From positions 1 through 64,000 of the forward strand of contig JAJZPQ010000013.1 of assembly GCA_021811085.1 (NCBI GenBank): DNA of 64,000 nt. Direction: 5' to 3'. This document shows, in pieces, positions 47,595 through 56,344 of the stretch. The translations under genes were made by a program, and so were the position numbers. How positions within the stretch are numbered: position 1 is the first letter of the stretch; every line of letters begins with the position of its first letter. The DNA comes from Pseudomonadota bacterium (GTDB lineage: Bacteria; Pseudomonadota; Gammaproteobacteria; Burkholderiales; SG8-39). The notes below the pieces were generated by a model. The model did not search any database. It was not told where the DNA came from and saw only the letters and a program-made list of their open reading frames with translations.

Positions 47595-50579
47595 TCAGCT
47601 ATTCGAACCTTTCGGCCTCAGTTCCCTGAGCTGGTCCCACAGCTCGACCGCCTGCCCGCGTGCGAGGTAGTTTCGCACATACTGGGCCACGCGCTCATCC
47701 TCGATGAAACTCGCCGAAGAGCGCGCGCGCAGGATGCTGTCCGGGAGCTGTGGCCGGGCGATGACAAAACCCTGTACATAGTCGACCCCCACTTCTGCCA
47801 GAGCCTCGACCGTGGCCAGGTCTTCGGCCCATTCGGCCACGCTTTTCATGCCGAGGTTGCGCGCGAGCTCCACGATGGCCTCGACGATGGCGAGATTGGC
47901 CGGATGTGTGTTGACGCCGAGGACGAAACTGCCGTCGATCTTCAGGGTATCGGCGCGCAGTTCCTTCAAGTACGAAAAGGAAGTGTATCCGGCGCCAAAA
48001 TCGTCGAGCGCGATCTTGGCACCGAATTCCCTGACCTTGTCGATGAAGCGCCTGGTGTTGTCCAAGTCATGCAGCGCCACGCTTTCCGTTATCTCTATAC
48101 AAAGCTTGCCAACCGCGCGCCCATGCTGCGCCAGCATGGAAAACGCGTCGTGGATGAAGCGCTCGTCATTGAGCGATGCCCCGCTCAGGTTTATGCACGC
48201 GAACCGCGTCTGGTCGAGGCTGTCGTAATGCTCGTCCAGCCACTCAAGCGCATTTGACATGACCCAGCGATCGATCACCGCGCTGCGCCCGTTATTCTCG
48301 CCTGCGGAGATGATCTTTCCCGCCGAGGTGATCGTGTTGTCCGGCTGGCGCATGCGCAGCAGGATTTCGAAGTTCAGCGAATCATAGGGCGTGCGCAGCG
48401 ACATGATGGGCTGCATCACCAGGAACAGGCCTTCCGGCACCACGCCGGTACCGAGACGCTCGATCAGGCGCAACTCCTCTTCGCGTTCCTTGAACACGGC
48501 TTCGTTCTTCTCGTACACCACCAGGTTGGCATGCAGCCCCTTCTTGGCCTCGCGGCAGGCGCGGTCCGCTGCCGACATCGCGTCCTTCACGTTGGTGCCG
48601 TCGGCTACTTCGATTAATCCGATCGAGCCCCTGACCTGGAATGCCTTGTCGCCTATCTGATAGGGGCTGGCGCCGATCCAGTCGACGATGCCGCGGCAGA
48701 TCGCCGTTGCAGTGCGGATAGGCGTGTTGCGGAACACGATGACGAACTCGTCGCCGCCGACGCGCCCGATACTGTGTCCGTCGGCCAGCATCTCGCCCAC
48801 GCGCGTGCACACCTGCTTCAGCACCTCGTCCCCGGCCACGTGACCGAACAGATCGTTGATCAGCTTGAAACGATCCAGATCGAGATAGGCGAGCGCCAGC
48901 GGCTGACCGCTGGCAAAGCCGCGCATCGCCCCAACAAATGCCTCTTCGATGCTGTGCCGGTTCAGCACCCCGGTAAGCGGGTCGTTTTCGGCAAGAAAGC
49001 GTAAGCGAGCTGTCGCCTTGGCGCGCTGGGTGATGTCCTGCAGCGATCCTTCTATCATGTCCCGGGCCAGCGTCGCCTTGACCAGGAAGCGTCTGGACTT
49101 GTCTTCGTCGGTGACCGAGTCGCGTATTTCCAGTTCTTCGCCGGTCTTGCGCCAGACCATTTCTTGAAGTCTTTCCCAGGCGCCCGGCTCGAAATGCCCG
49201 GTCCAGCTCTCCTTTTCGGTGCGGGAGGGGTCCACACCCAGCATCTTTCGCAGCGCCGGGTTGCCGCGCAGAAAAATGCCGTTTGCATCCAGCGTGAAAA
49301 GCCCGATGGGGATAGCCTCGTAGGTGCTGCGCAATTCGGTTTCTGCCCTTACTCTGCCCAAGCGCTCCTGCCGCATCTGTTCGGCAATTGCGAGCGCCGC
49401 CATTAGGCTCGAAGCGAGAGCTGCAGTTACAAAATTGACTGACCCAATTAGCATTTTGAAGCCCACGGCTGCGGCAACGACTTCATAAAAGCTTGCGAAT
49501 AGCACAATTGCCAGGGACATGCCGTACCACATCGCTACTTTGGATCGGGTGACAATTAAGATACGGGAGATATAGAAGATTAGCACCGTGATGCTCATCG
49601 CCGTGCTGATCCACATGTAGGGCAGATATTTTTCATACGGTAGGACCGCGGCAAGTATTAGGAGTGGAATGCATGACCACTGTGCAAGCCTAAGCAGATG
49701 CAAATAACCGACGCGCTTCAGATCGTCTCTGAAAATTTTGCTGAATAGCGTGATCGTAAGCGTGTAATAAACGGCGGTAGTCAGGCTTCTCGACAAAAGA
49801 ATCCATTCCGGCGGTATCGTTCGCTCCAACCATTGCGTGTCCCATCCGGCAGAAATTGCTGCAAGACGAAGATTGACTATCAGCCAAGCTGCAAACAGGA
49901 CATAGATCCATTCGCGGTTGATCAAGGCGGTCAGCAGCACGAACAGTGCTAGCACGATCAGGCCGCCATCCAAGAGACCAGAATCGCGATGGAATTTCTG
50001 ATTCGATGTCTCAAACTCAGCCGCCGGCCATTGCACGACGGAGATACGCCCTGGGCCTGCAAACTCGGATCTGCATAAAATGATCTCCGTTGCCTGCAGC
50101 AGACCCAGTTCGAGCATGAAGCCGGCCTTTGCCGGCTTCATCCTGCCGGTCGAATCCCTTCGGTCCGCCTGCCCTAGGGGTTGTCGGTCCGTCGCGCTCC
50201 AGCAAGTTGCTGCAAAGGCGTGTCTGGACGGAAGCTCTACTACCGTCTGCTCGCCGTCTTTACTAGGTTGTGCCGTAAAGCTGAACCAGAACGGGGACTT
50301 CGAAAGCCTGGTGTCGAAGTACAAAACCAGCGGCTGGCTTGCCAATCGCGCCAGTACTTGCGCCCGTTCGGGCGCGTTACTGGTTTGTTCGAAAACGTGG
50401 AATGGAAGCTGGTTCCCGCTACCAGCAGTATATTGCCGGTCCAAGGTAAGCAGCGCGATAAGCGATATCACCGCGATCGCGGTGGGCACGCCGTAAGTGG
50501 ATAGCCTATATAGCAGAGCATCTAGCGCCGCGCTGGCACGTTGAGCCCATCCCGGCGGAAACAGGTTAAACCCCGTCAT
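47595..50579 (-). CDS. Membrane sensor with PAS, GGDEF and EAL domains
   Basis: 994 aa. One N-terminal helix (about residues 33-50) precedes a periplasmic domain of about 150 residues and then about seven helices (about 200-400), an arrangement like 7TMR-DISM receptors. A PAS-like domain (about 405-515) follows. The GGDEF domain has an intact RVGGDEF (about 608) but no obvious RxxD inhibitory site before it. In the EAL domain the signature reads FEILLRM in place of EAL, yet the other metal and catalytic residues (INLSG, EITES, LDDFGAGYTS, KIDGSF, VQGF) are kept. It could therefore make or degrade cyclic-di-GMP. It lies 125 nt downstream of the FeeM-like gene on the same strand. Confidence 0.9.
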   Translation of the reverse strand: MTGFNLFPPGWAQRASAALDALLYRLSTYGVPTAIAVISLIALLTLDRQYTAGSGNQLPFHVFEQTSNAPERAQVLARLASQPLVLYFDTRLSKSPFWFSFTAQPSKDGEQTVVELPSRHAFAATCWSATDRQPLGQADRRDSTGRMKPAKAGFMLELGLLQATEIILCRSEFAGPGRISVVQWPAAEFETSNQKFHRDSGLLDGGLIVLALFVLLTALINREWIYVLFAAWLIVNLRLAAISAGWDTQWLERTIPPEWILLSRSLTTAVYYTLTITLFSKIFRDDLKRVGYLHLLRLAQWSCIPLLILAAVLPYEKYLPYMWISTAMSITVLIFYISRILIVTRSKVAMWYGMSLAIVLFASFYEVVAAAVGFKMLIGSVNFVTAALASSLMAALAIAEQMRQERLGRVRAETELRSTYEAIPIGLFTLDANGIFLRGNPALRKMLGVDPSRTEKESWTGHFEPGAWERLQEMVWRKTGEELEIRDSVTDEDKSRRFLVKATLARDMIEGSLQDITQRAKATARLRFLAENDPLTGVLNRHSIEEAFVGAMRGFASGQPLALAYLDLDRFKLINDLFGHVAGDEVLKQVCTRVGEMLADGHSIGRVGGDEFVIVFRNTPIRTATAICRGIVDWIGASPYQIGDKAFQVRGSIGLIEVADGTNVKDAMSAADRACREAKKGLHANLVVYEKNEAVFKEREEELRLIERLGTGVVPEGLFLVMQPIMSLRTPYDSLNFEILLRMRQPDNTITSAGKIISAGENNGRSAVIDRWVMSNALEWLDEHYDSLDQTRFACINLSGASLNDERFIHDAFSMLAQHGRAVGKLCIEITESVALHDLDNTRRFIDKVREFGAKIALDDFGAGYTSFSYLKELRADTLKIDGSFVLGVNTHPANLAIVEAIVELARNLGMKSVAEWAEDLATVEALAEVGVDYVQGFVIARPQLPDSILRARSSASFIEDERVAQYVRNYLARGQAVELWDQLRELRPKGSNS

Positions 50580-50668
50580 CAGTCAAATTTGGCACACAAA
50601 GCGGAGCTTCCATGATACGCGCTTTGGTGATGGCGCTCGGTTTCGGGCATGCCTCGCATGCAGCACAG

Positions 50669-50699
50669 GCGGCGGCATGCAGGTTACGCATGCCGCCGC
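50669..50699 (-). other. Stem-loop just after the FeeM-like gene
   Basis: A perfect 12-bp stem (GCGGCGGCATGC and its complement) with the 7-nt loop AGGTTAC starts 5 nt past the stop codon on the minus strand. No U-tract follows in the transcript, so it is probably an mRNA-stabilising 3' end or partial terminator before the GGDEF-EAL gene. Confidence 0.6.
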
Positions 50700-50704
50700 T
50701 AGCG

Positions 50705-51478
50705 CTACGCATCCGCAGCTACTCTACGCCGCAAATCAACAGGAGGTACAGAATGCCACCATGCGGAGAAGTTCGCATCGCTCAAATCGATATCGGGATG
50801 CTGCGTCTGGAACACGAACTTGAACAGAGGATGGCGCGCCTCTGCCCATCTTTCTTTCGCTGTTCCAACTTCAAATGTGAGTACCCGATGTGGGATATCG
50901 TTGCCGTGGCGCATGGGAATGAATTGCCCCGGGAACAGGTCTTCGAACATCAGTGCTTCATATTGGCGGTCCAACGGCGGCCTCGCGGCGATAACCATCC
51001 AATCCACATTCGTTTCCCGGCAGTAGAGAAAAAAAGATTTGAATAGCGCAGTCTTGACCACACGTCCAGTCTGACCCAGAGCAACTCCGAGCCTCGTCGC
51101 CTCAGCCATGCTTCTGTGCTTGAGCCACTCCGGCAGCTCGACCGACTGTGCAATGGCTAGATCCCTGAAGCGGTTGGTTTGGATCCGCATCGTTCCCACG
51201 GGCGACCCATCCATCCTGGATTCCGCCAGCAGTACCACCGAGCCTTCGTCGTGGTCGTTGGGCTCCGGGGTGCCCAGCTTTGCCGCAAATGCCGGCACGT
51301 GGCGCGCATATGCCGCTTGCCGTATGGTGACTGCCTTTCCCAGTGCGTCGTCGTCGCGCACGACTCGCACTGTAAACGGCAGACGCTCCTCGGCCATTCC
51401 CGCTTCCGGCAGGGCCTGTTTCATGACAATTGCAGCATAGGGGTCCTTCATATGCACAGCGTGATCTAGCGATTTCAT
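50705..51478 (-). CDS. GNAT-fold protein, N-acyl amino acid synthase (FeeM)-like
   Basis: 257 aa from the ATG preceded by GGAGG at 6 nt spacing. VRVVRDDDALGKAVTIRQAAYARHVP, the acidic DEGSVVLLAESRMDGSPVGTMRI strand pair, a core around EATRLGV and KSFFLYCRETNVDWMVIAARP resemble FeeM/autoinducer-synthase-type GNAT proteins, which join a fatty-acyl group from acyl-ACP to an amino acid. No membrane segment. It could make an N-acyl amino acid signal or lipid. No adjacent acyl carrier protein gene was seen. Family assignment is by eye and moderately sure. Confidence 0.6.
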   Translation of the reverse strand: MKSLDHAVHMKDPYAAIVMKQALPEAGMAEERLPFTVRVVRDDDALGKAVTIRQAAYARHVPAFAAKLGTPEPNDHDEGSVVLLAESRMDGSPVGTMRIQTNRFRDLAIAQSVELPEWLKHRSMAEATRLGVALGQTGRVVKTALFKSFFLYCRETNVDWMVIAARPPLDRQYEALMFEDLFPGQFIPMRHGNDIPHRVLTFEVGTAKERWAEARHPLFKFVFQTQHPDIDLSDANFSAWWHSVPPVDLRRRVAADA

Positions 51479-51801
51479 CTCCAACCTCCCTCGTCAAAAG
51501 AACACATTGGCACCGTCGCTTGCGGAGACGGTGATGGCCCGGCAAGGCCTTTCGATCATCATTGAAATGCCGGGATCGTTCACCCGCCAGAAGTTTTTTT
51601 CCGGTTCCGGCAGGCAGATTTATTAAAGATTGTTAAAACCTTAAGAATCATAGCACTGCGCTGGAGAACGCCCAAGTCTGGGGTTCAAGGTCTTTCCCTG
51701 GATTGCTTCCATCGCCCAGTACCGCGGTTTGATTTTGCGCAACGGTCGCGCGGCGTTTACCGCATAGATTCGGTCATGGGGAACGAACCGGGACTGCGAT
51801 T
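51479..51801. promoter_or_regulatory. Upstream region of the FeeM-like gene with minus-strand promoter
   Basis: No convincing gene in these roughly 320 nt. On the minus strand TTGGGC (51670-51675) and TATGAT (51647-51652) are 17 nt apart. The stretch between them and the gene is AT-rich (about 51618-51650), far below the local GC content, which may mark a regulator-binding site or foreign DNA. The long leader (about 160 nt) could hold RNA regulation. Confidence 0.45.
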
Positions 51802-52130
51802 ATGACGCCCTTGAATTACATCGAGGACCGTACTTAGGCCGAAATCGGGGTCGGCGATTCCGCGACCATCACGCACGCTGAAGCCGGCGGACATCCAGTT
51901 GTTTGCCATCATGTCGGGCGACGTCAATCCGGCCCTTGTAGGCCCAGAATACGCAAAAAGCAGTATGTTTCGCGAACCGATTGGCCATGGCATGTTCTAC
52001 ATCGACCCGACGCTGCACTTCACGCGCCCGGTTGGTCTGGGCGACACCATCACCGTCGCGCTGATGGCGACACGCAAGTTCGACCACAACCATCACATCA
52101 TTTCTGATCGTGCCGATCCTGAGCGGCCGG
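51802..52130 (+). pseudogene. Decayed MaoC-type enoyl-CoA hydratase fragment
   Basis: Translation from ATG 51802 gives MTPLNYIEDRT then a TAG (51835) then AEIGVGDSATIT. Family similarity continues only after a +1/-1 frame change near 51876 as LKPADIQLFAIMSGDVNPA, then YAKSSMFREPIGHGMF, then PTLHFTRPVGLGDTITV. Compared with MaoC domains (as in the enoyl-CoA hydratase/phosphate acetyltransferase fusion of betaproteobacteria), about 20 residues are missing after GHGM, and the reading ends against leuB. Stop, frameshift, deletion and truncation together indicate a dead gene. Confidence 0.75.
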
Positions 52131-52132
52131 CG

Positions 52133-53239
52133 CTAGCTCAGGCGATCGAGTTCACGCAGCACCGCAGCGCCCATTTCGCTGCAGGAAACAGCGGCCCGGC
52201 CCGGCTCGCAGATGTCCGCGGTGCGCGCGCCGCCTTCCAGTGCCGCGGCCACGGCGCGCTCCAGCAGCGCGGCATCGTCCGGGCGCCCCAGCGACAGGCG
52301 CAGCATCATGGCGACGCTCAGAATCGCGCCCAGCGGATCGGCGATGCCGCGGCCGGCGATGTCGGGCGCGCTGCCGTGCACCGGTTCGTACAGTGCGGCA
52401 CGGCGACCGGCCTGATCGACGGGGCCGAGCGACGCCGAGGGCAGCATGCCGAGAGAGCCCGCCGCCATCGCCGCGCAATCCGAAAGGATGTCGCCGAAAA
52501 TATTGTCGGTGACGACGACGTCGAATTGCGCCGGCGCGCGCACCAGCTGCATGGCGCAATTGTCGACGTACAGGTGGCGCAATTCGATGTCGGGGAATTC
52601 GGCGTCGCGCAGGGCCTGCACTTCCTCGCGCCACAGCACGCCGGCTTCCATCACGTTCGCCTTGTCGACCGAGCACACTTGCCGGCGGCGCGTGCGCGCA
52701 AGCTCGAACGCAAAGCGCGCGATGCGGCGGATTTCGGAAGTGGTATAGGTCTGGGTGTTGAAGCCGCGGCGCTCGCCGTTGGGCAGGATTTCGATGCCGC
52801 GCGGCTGGCCGAAATAGATGCCGCCGATGAGCTCGCGCACGATGACGAAATCCACCCCTTGGAGCAGGCGGTTTTTCAGCGACGAGGACTCATACAAGGC
52901 CGGGATGGTGACTATCGGACGCAGATTGGCGAAGAGCTCGAGCGAGCGGCGCACATGCGGCAGGCCGCCGGCGACGCGCGCCGCGCGCGGAATCGCATCG
53001 CCGTCCATGCCGCCCATGGCGCCGAACAGGATGGCATGCGCCGCGTGAAGGGCCTCTTCGGTCGCCTTGGGCAGCACCTGCCCGAGCCGGCGATACGCAT
53101 CTGCGCCGTAGGCATATTCGTCCAGCCGCAGATCCAGCTTGCGCCTTGCGATAAACCACTCGAGCACGCGGCGCGCCTCGGCAGTCACTTCGGGGCCGAT
53201 GCCGTCGCCCGGCAGGACCGCAATCTTCTTCGTGCTCAT
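52133..53239 (-). CDS. leuB: 3-isopropylmalate dehydrogenase-family enzyme
   Basis: 368 aa. IAVLPGDGIGPEVTAEARRVLEW, FANLRPI, DFVIVRELIGGIYFGQPRG, VDKANVMEAGVLW, DNIFGDILSDCAAMAAGSLGMLPSASLG and YEPVHGSAPDIAG are the NAD-binding and Mg/substrate motifs of isopropylmalate dehydrogenases. It would oxidise 3-isopropylmalate in leucine synthesis. leuC and leuD are not adjacent, so it could be a second copy or a relative for another 2-hydroxyacid. Confidence 0.88.
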   Translation of the reverse strand: MSTKKIAVLPGDGIGPEVTAEARRVLEWFIARRKLDLRLDEYAYGADAYRRLGQVLPKATEEALHAAHAILFGAMGGMDGDAIPRAARVAGGLPHVRRSLELFANLRPIVTIPALYESSSLKNRLLQGVDFVIVRELIGGIYFGQPRGIEILPNGERRGFNTQTYTTSEIRRIARFAFELARTRRRQVCSVDKANVMEAGVLWREEVQALRDAEFPDIELRHLYVDNCAMQLVRAPAQFDVVVTDNIFGDILSDCAAMAAGSLGMLPSASLGPVDQAGRRAALYEPVHGSAPDIAGRGIADPLGAILSVAMMLRLSLGRPDDAALLERAVAAALEGGARTADICEPGRAAVSCSEMGAAVLRELDRLS

Positions 53240-53356
53240 ATTGCTGCTCCCATGTCTCGTTTAGCGATGGTGGGGACTGGATAAGTGCGCTCGAAGCGCA
53301 TGCTACCTGATTTATTCACCGCGATGCCGCGGCTGCTTCGGGCTAAAATCCGGGTT

Positions 53357-53740
53357 ATGAGCGCCGTTCCTTCCCCGGAAAAAAACGTACTTGGCGGACC
53401 GCTGCTCGCCTGCGGCTACGATCCGCTGACCGGTTTTTTCCGCGATGGCTGCTGCGCGACGCGCGGCGAGCAGGGCGTGGCGCACCTGGTGTGCGTGAAA
53501 GTGACGGCGGAGTTCCTCGAATTTTCGCGCGAGCACGGCAACGATCTTTCCGCGCCGCGTCCGGAGCTGCGCTTCCACGGCCTCAAACCCGGCGACCGCT
53601 GGTGCCTGCACGTGCTGCGCTGGATCGAGGCCTGGGAGGCGGGCAGGGCACCCAAGGTCGTGCTCGAAGCCACGCACGAAAACGTGCTGCAGCTGGTGCC
53701 GCTGCGCGCGCTCAAGCGCCACGCGCTCGATCTGCACTGA
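53357..53740 (+). CDS. DUF2237 family protein
   Basis: 127 aa from ATG 53357; the frame is open 24 codons upstream without similarity. NVLGGPLLACGYDPLTGFFRDGCC, FLEFSREHGNDLS and GLKPGDRWCLHVLRW are highly conserved in this small cytosolic family of unknown function. The CC pair and the WC motif may bind a ligand. It is divergent from the leuB-family gene and 2 nt upstream of the flavoprotein. Confidence 0.85.
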   Translation: MSAVPSPEKNVLGGPLLACGYDPLTGFFRDGCCATRGEQGVAHLVCVKVTAEFLEFSREHGNDLSAPRPELRFHGLKPGDRWCLHVLRWIEAWEAGRAPKVVLEATHENVLQLVPLRALKRHALDLH

Positions 53741-53742
53741 GC

Positions 53743-54972
53743 GTGGAACCCAATCCGGGCAGATCGGTCGCGATCATCGGCGGCGGTCCTGCCGGCCTCA
53801 TGGCGGCGGAGGCCGCAAGCGAGGCAGGTGCGCGCGTCGATGTCTACGACGCCATGCCCTCGGTAGGGCGTAAATTCCTGATGGCCGGCAAGGGCGGTTT
53901 GAACCTGACCCACTCCGAACCATTCGAAATCTTTCTCTCGCGTTATGGCGCGCGCCGCGCCGATGTTGAACCCCTGCTTGCGCGTTTCGGCCCCGATGCC
54001 TTGCGCGGCTGGGCGCGCGGACTCGGCGTCGAAACCTTCGTCGGCAGTTCAGGCCGCGTATTTCCCGCGGGCATGAAGGCCGCGCCGTTGTTGCGCGCAT
54101 GGCTGCACCGCCTGCGCGGCGCAGGTGTGCATTTCCACATGCGCCACCGCTGGAGCGGCTGGGATGATGACGGGGCGCTGCGTTTCGCGACAGCAGAGGG
54201 CGAGCGCGCAGTGCGCGCCGACGCCTTGGTGCTGGCGCTGGGCGGAGGCAGCTGGGCCCGGCTGGGCTCCGACGGCGCCTGGGTCCCGCTGCTCGCCGCG
54301 CGCGGCGTGCGCGTGGCGCCGCTGCGCCCGGCGAACTGCGGCTTCGATGTCGGCTGGAGCGAACATTTTCGCGCGCGCTACGCCGGCAAGCCGGTCAAGC
54401 CGGTGGTTCTTGTCCACGCCGGCGCCGACGGCGTTGAGGCGCGCCAGCGGGGCGAATTCATCGTGACTGCGACCGGGATCGAGGGCGGCCTGGTCTACGC
54501 GATGTCGGCGCGTTTGCGCGACGAGATCGAGGCGCAGGGTGCCGCCGTGCTGCATCTCGATCTGGCGCCGGGGCGAGACCTGGCGCGGCTGGTGCAGGAA
54601 TTGTCACGCGGACGCGGTGCGAGTTCGATGGCGAATCACCTGCGCCGCCGCGCCGGCATAGAAGGCGTGAAGGCCGGGCTGCTGCGCGAGCTTTTGCCCG
54701 CTGCGGATTTCGCCGATCCGGTTTGCCTTGCCGCCGCGATCAAGGCCTTGCCGCTGCGGCTGATCGCGCCGCGTCCCCTGGATGAAGCGATCAGCAGCGC
54801 GGGCGGCGTCGCCTTCGAAGACCTGAACGAACAGCTGATGCTGCGGGCTTTGCCGGGGGTGTTCTGCGCCGGGGAAATGCTCGACTGGGAGGCGCCGACC
54901 GGAGGCTATCTGCTGACTGCGTGTTTTGCCAGCGGTCGCGCGGCCGGTGCCGGCGCCGCCTCCCGGTGCTAA
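53743..54972 (+). CDS. FAD-dependent flavoprotein of the HI0933/BaiN-like family
   Basis: 409 aa from a GTG start 2 nt after the upstream stop. VAIIGGGPAGLMAAEAA is the dinucleotide fold, GRKFLMAGKGGLNLTH is the family signature, and GVFCAGEMLDWEAPTGGYLL near the C-terminus binds FAD. Members are assigned as putative oxidoreductases without a settled substrate. Tight spacing suggests co-transcription with the DUF2237 gene and the membrane protein downstream. Confidence 0.88.
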   Translation: MEPNPGRSVAIIGGGPAGLMAAEAASEAGARVDVYDAMPSVGRKFLMAGKGGLNLTHSEPFEIFLSRYGARRADVEPLLARFGPDALRGWARGLGVETFVGSSGRVFPAGMKAAPLLRAWLHRLRGAGVHFHMRHRWSGWDDDGALRFATAEGERAVRADALVLALGGGSWARLGSDGAWVPLLAARGVRVAPLRPANCGFDVGWSEHFRARYAGKPVKPVVLVHAGADGVEARQRGEFIVTATGIEGGLVYAMSARLRDEIEAQGAAVLHLDLAPGRDLARLVQELSRGRGASSMANHLRRRAGIEGVKAGLLRELLPAADFADPVCLAAAIKALPLRLIAPRPLDEAISSAGGVAFEDLNEQLMLRALPGVFCAGEMLDWEAPTGGYLLTACFASGRAAGAGAASRC

Positions 54973-54982
54973 GCTTGTGGCC

Positions 54983-55570
54983 ATGAGCAACGCCCAGCAC
55001 CCCGTGCATCGCATCGAGTTGCGCCTGCAGGAACTCGCGCAGTTGTTCAATTCGATGGATCCGACGCCGTTCCATCACAAGGATCTGGATCGCGACGCCG
55101 AGGAGTTCATCGAAAGCTGGGCGCTGGAGTTTCCGCAGGACAGCCGTTTCCACATCACGGTCCATCTCGGGCAGATGCCGGCGGAGGACCCCACCGCGCT
55201 GGTGGCCGAGGCGATCCACAATTATTTCGACTACAAGTCCGAACTGGCGCGCCGCGCGGTGAGGGTGCTGCTGCTGGAAGGACGCACGAGCCTGCTGATA
55301 GGCATCGGCTTCCTCGCGCTGTGTCTGTTAGGCGCTGAAGCGCTGTCCACGTTCGCCGCCGGGACTTTCCTCAAGATATTGCGCGAGAGCCTCACCATCG
55401 GCGGCTGGGTCGCGATGTGGCGGCCGATGCAGATTTTTCTGTATGAATGGTGGCCGCTCATGCGCAGGAGCCGGATCTACCGCAGCCTGAGTCGCGCGCA
55501 GGTGCACGTGTCGCAGGGAAAAGCGGAATCGGATTTCCACGCTGTTGCGAGCGTAGCGCAAGCGAAGTGA
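54983..55570 (+). CDS. Predicted inner-membrane protein of unknown function
   Basis: 195 aa from ATG 54983, 10 nt after the flavoprotein stop. The first roughly 90 residues are soluble, with HRIELRLQELAQLFNSMDPTPFH and an AIHNYFDYKSELARR helix. Two hydrophobic segments (about 105-125, LLIGIGFLALCLLGAEAL; and about 135-160) follow, then a basic cytosolic tail. Similar conserved proteins are annotated as hypothetical; I cannot give a function. Confidence 0.75.
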   Translation: MSNAQHPVHRIELRLQELAQLFNSMDPTPFHHKDLDRDAEEFIESWALEFPQDSRFHITVHLGQMPAEDPTALVAEAIHNYFDYKSELARRAVRVLLLEGRTSLLIGIGFLALCLLGAEALSTFAAGTFLKILRESLTIGGWVAMWRPMQIFLYEWWPLMRRSRIYRSLSRAQVHVSQGKAESDFHAVASVAQAK

Positions 55571-55571
55571 T

Positions 55572-56264
55572 CTACCGATCCACCCAGGTAACCACACTGT
55601 CCACTGCGGCGCGGCTGGTGCGAAAGCGGTTGACCGGGTGGGCCGCATCCTCGTAGCCGAACGACATCCCGCATACGACGAGCCGGTCGGCCGGCAAGCC
55701 GAAATACGCGCGCAGGAATTGCGGATGCGCGCCGAGCGCGGCCTGCGCGATGCTGGCGACGCCGAGGCTGCGCGCGGCGAGCATGAAGTTGTTGACCCAG
55801 GCGCCGCAATCGAGCACGCCATACACGCCCAGCGCCTCGTCCGTCGTCACGATCATGGCATGCGGCGCGCCGAACAGGCGGTAGTTTTCCATGGACTGAC
55901 GCGCCGCGGCCTCGCGGTCGCCGCGCGCAATGCCCACGCTCTCGTAGAGCTGGAAGCCGCATTCGCGCCTGCGCTCGAGATAGACGCCGCGGTATTCCCG
56001 CGGGAACGCGAAATCGGGTTCGCGTTCATGCCCGACTACGTATTCGCATAGCGCGCTGCGGAAACGGCCGGTCGCGGCACCGCGCGTGATCACGACCTGC
56101 CACGGCTGCGAGTTGCACCAGGAGGGCGTGCGCTGCGCGATCTCGAGTATGCGCGTGATCGTCGCCGTGTCCACCTGCCGCGGCAGAAAGGCGCGGCAGC
56201 TGTAGCGATCTTTGAGCAGGCGCTCGAATGCGGCGGATGGGACGGGGGAGGGGGCTGCACTCAT
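55572..56264 (-). CDS. Nitroreductase-family flavoprotein
   Basis: 230 aa. DRYSCRAFLPRQV with the FMN-phosphate Arg pair, AQRTPSWCNSQPWQVVI, and the C-terminal GMSFGYEDAAHPVNRFRTSR are typical of FMN nitroreductases. It would reduce nitro groups or quinones with NAD(P)H. It is last in the minus-strand Pad/Ior gene row (80 nt from the metallo-hydrolase) and convergent with the membrane protein, with one base between stops. Confidence 0.9.
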   Translation of the reverse strand: MSAAPSPVPSAAFERLLKDRYSCRAFLPRQVDTATITRILEIAQRTPSWCNSQPWQVVITRGAATGRFRSALCEYVVGHEREPDFAFPREYRGVYLERRRECGFQLYESVGIARGDREAAARQSMENYRLFGAPHAMIVTTDEALGVYGVLDCGAWVNNFMLAARSLGVASIAQAALGAHPQFLRAYFGLPADRLVVCGMSFGYEDAAHPVNRFRTSRAAVDSVVTWVDR

Positions 56265-56344
56265 GGATGCTCCTTTGCTATGCGCTCTACGAAGGGCTGG
56301 AAATGCCCGTCGTTATTGGGGTCGTGGCCGGGTGCCAAGCGGTC

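Noticed and set aside
51899-53284. Long plus-strand frame beginning with MaoC similarity and running across leuB
   Set aside because: Only the first roughly 75 codons resemble MaoC; the rest is the complement of leuB. Treated as a pseudogene fragment ending near 52130.
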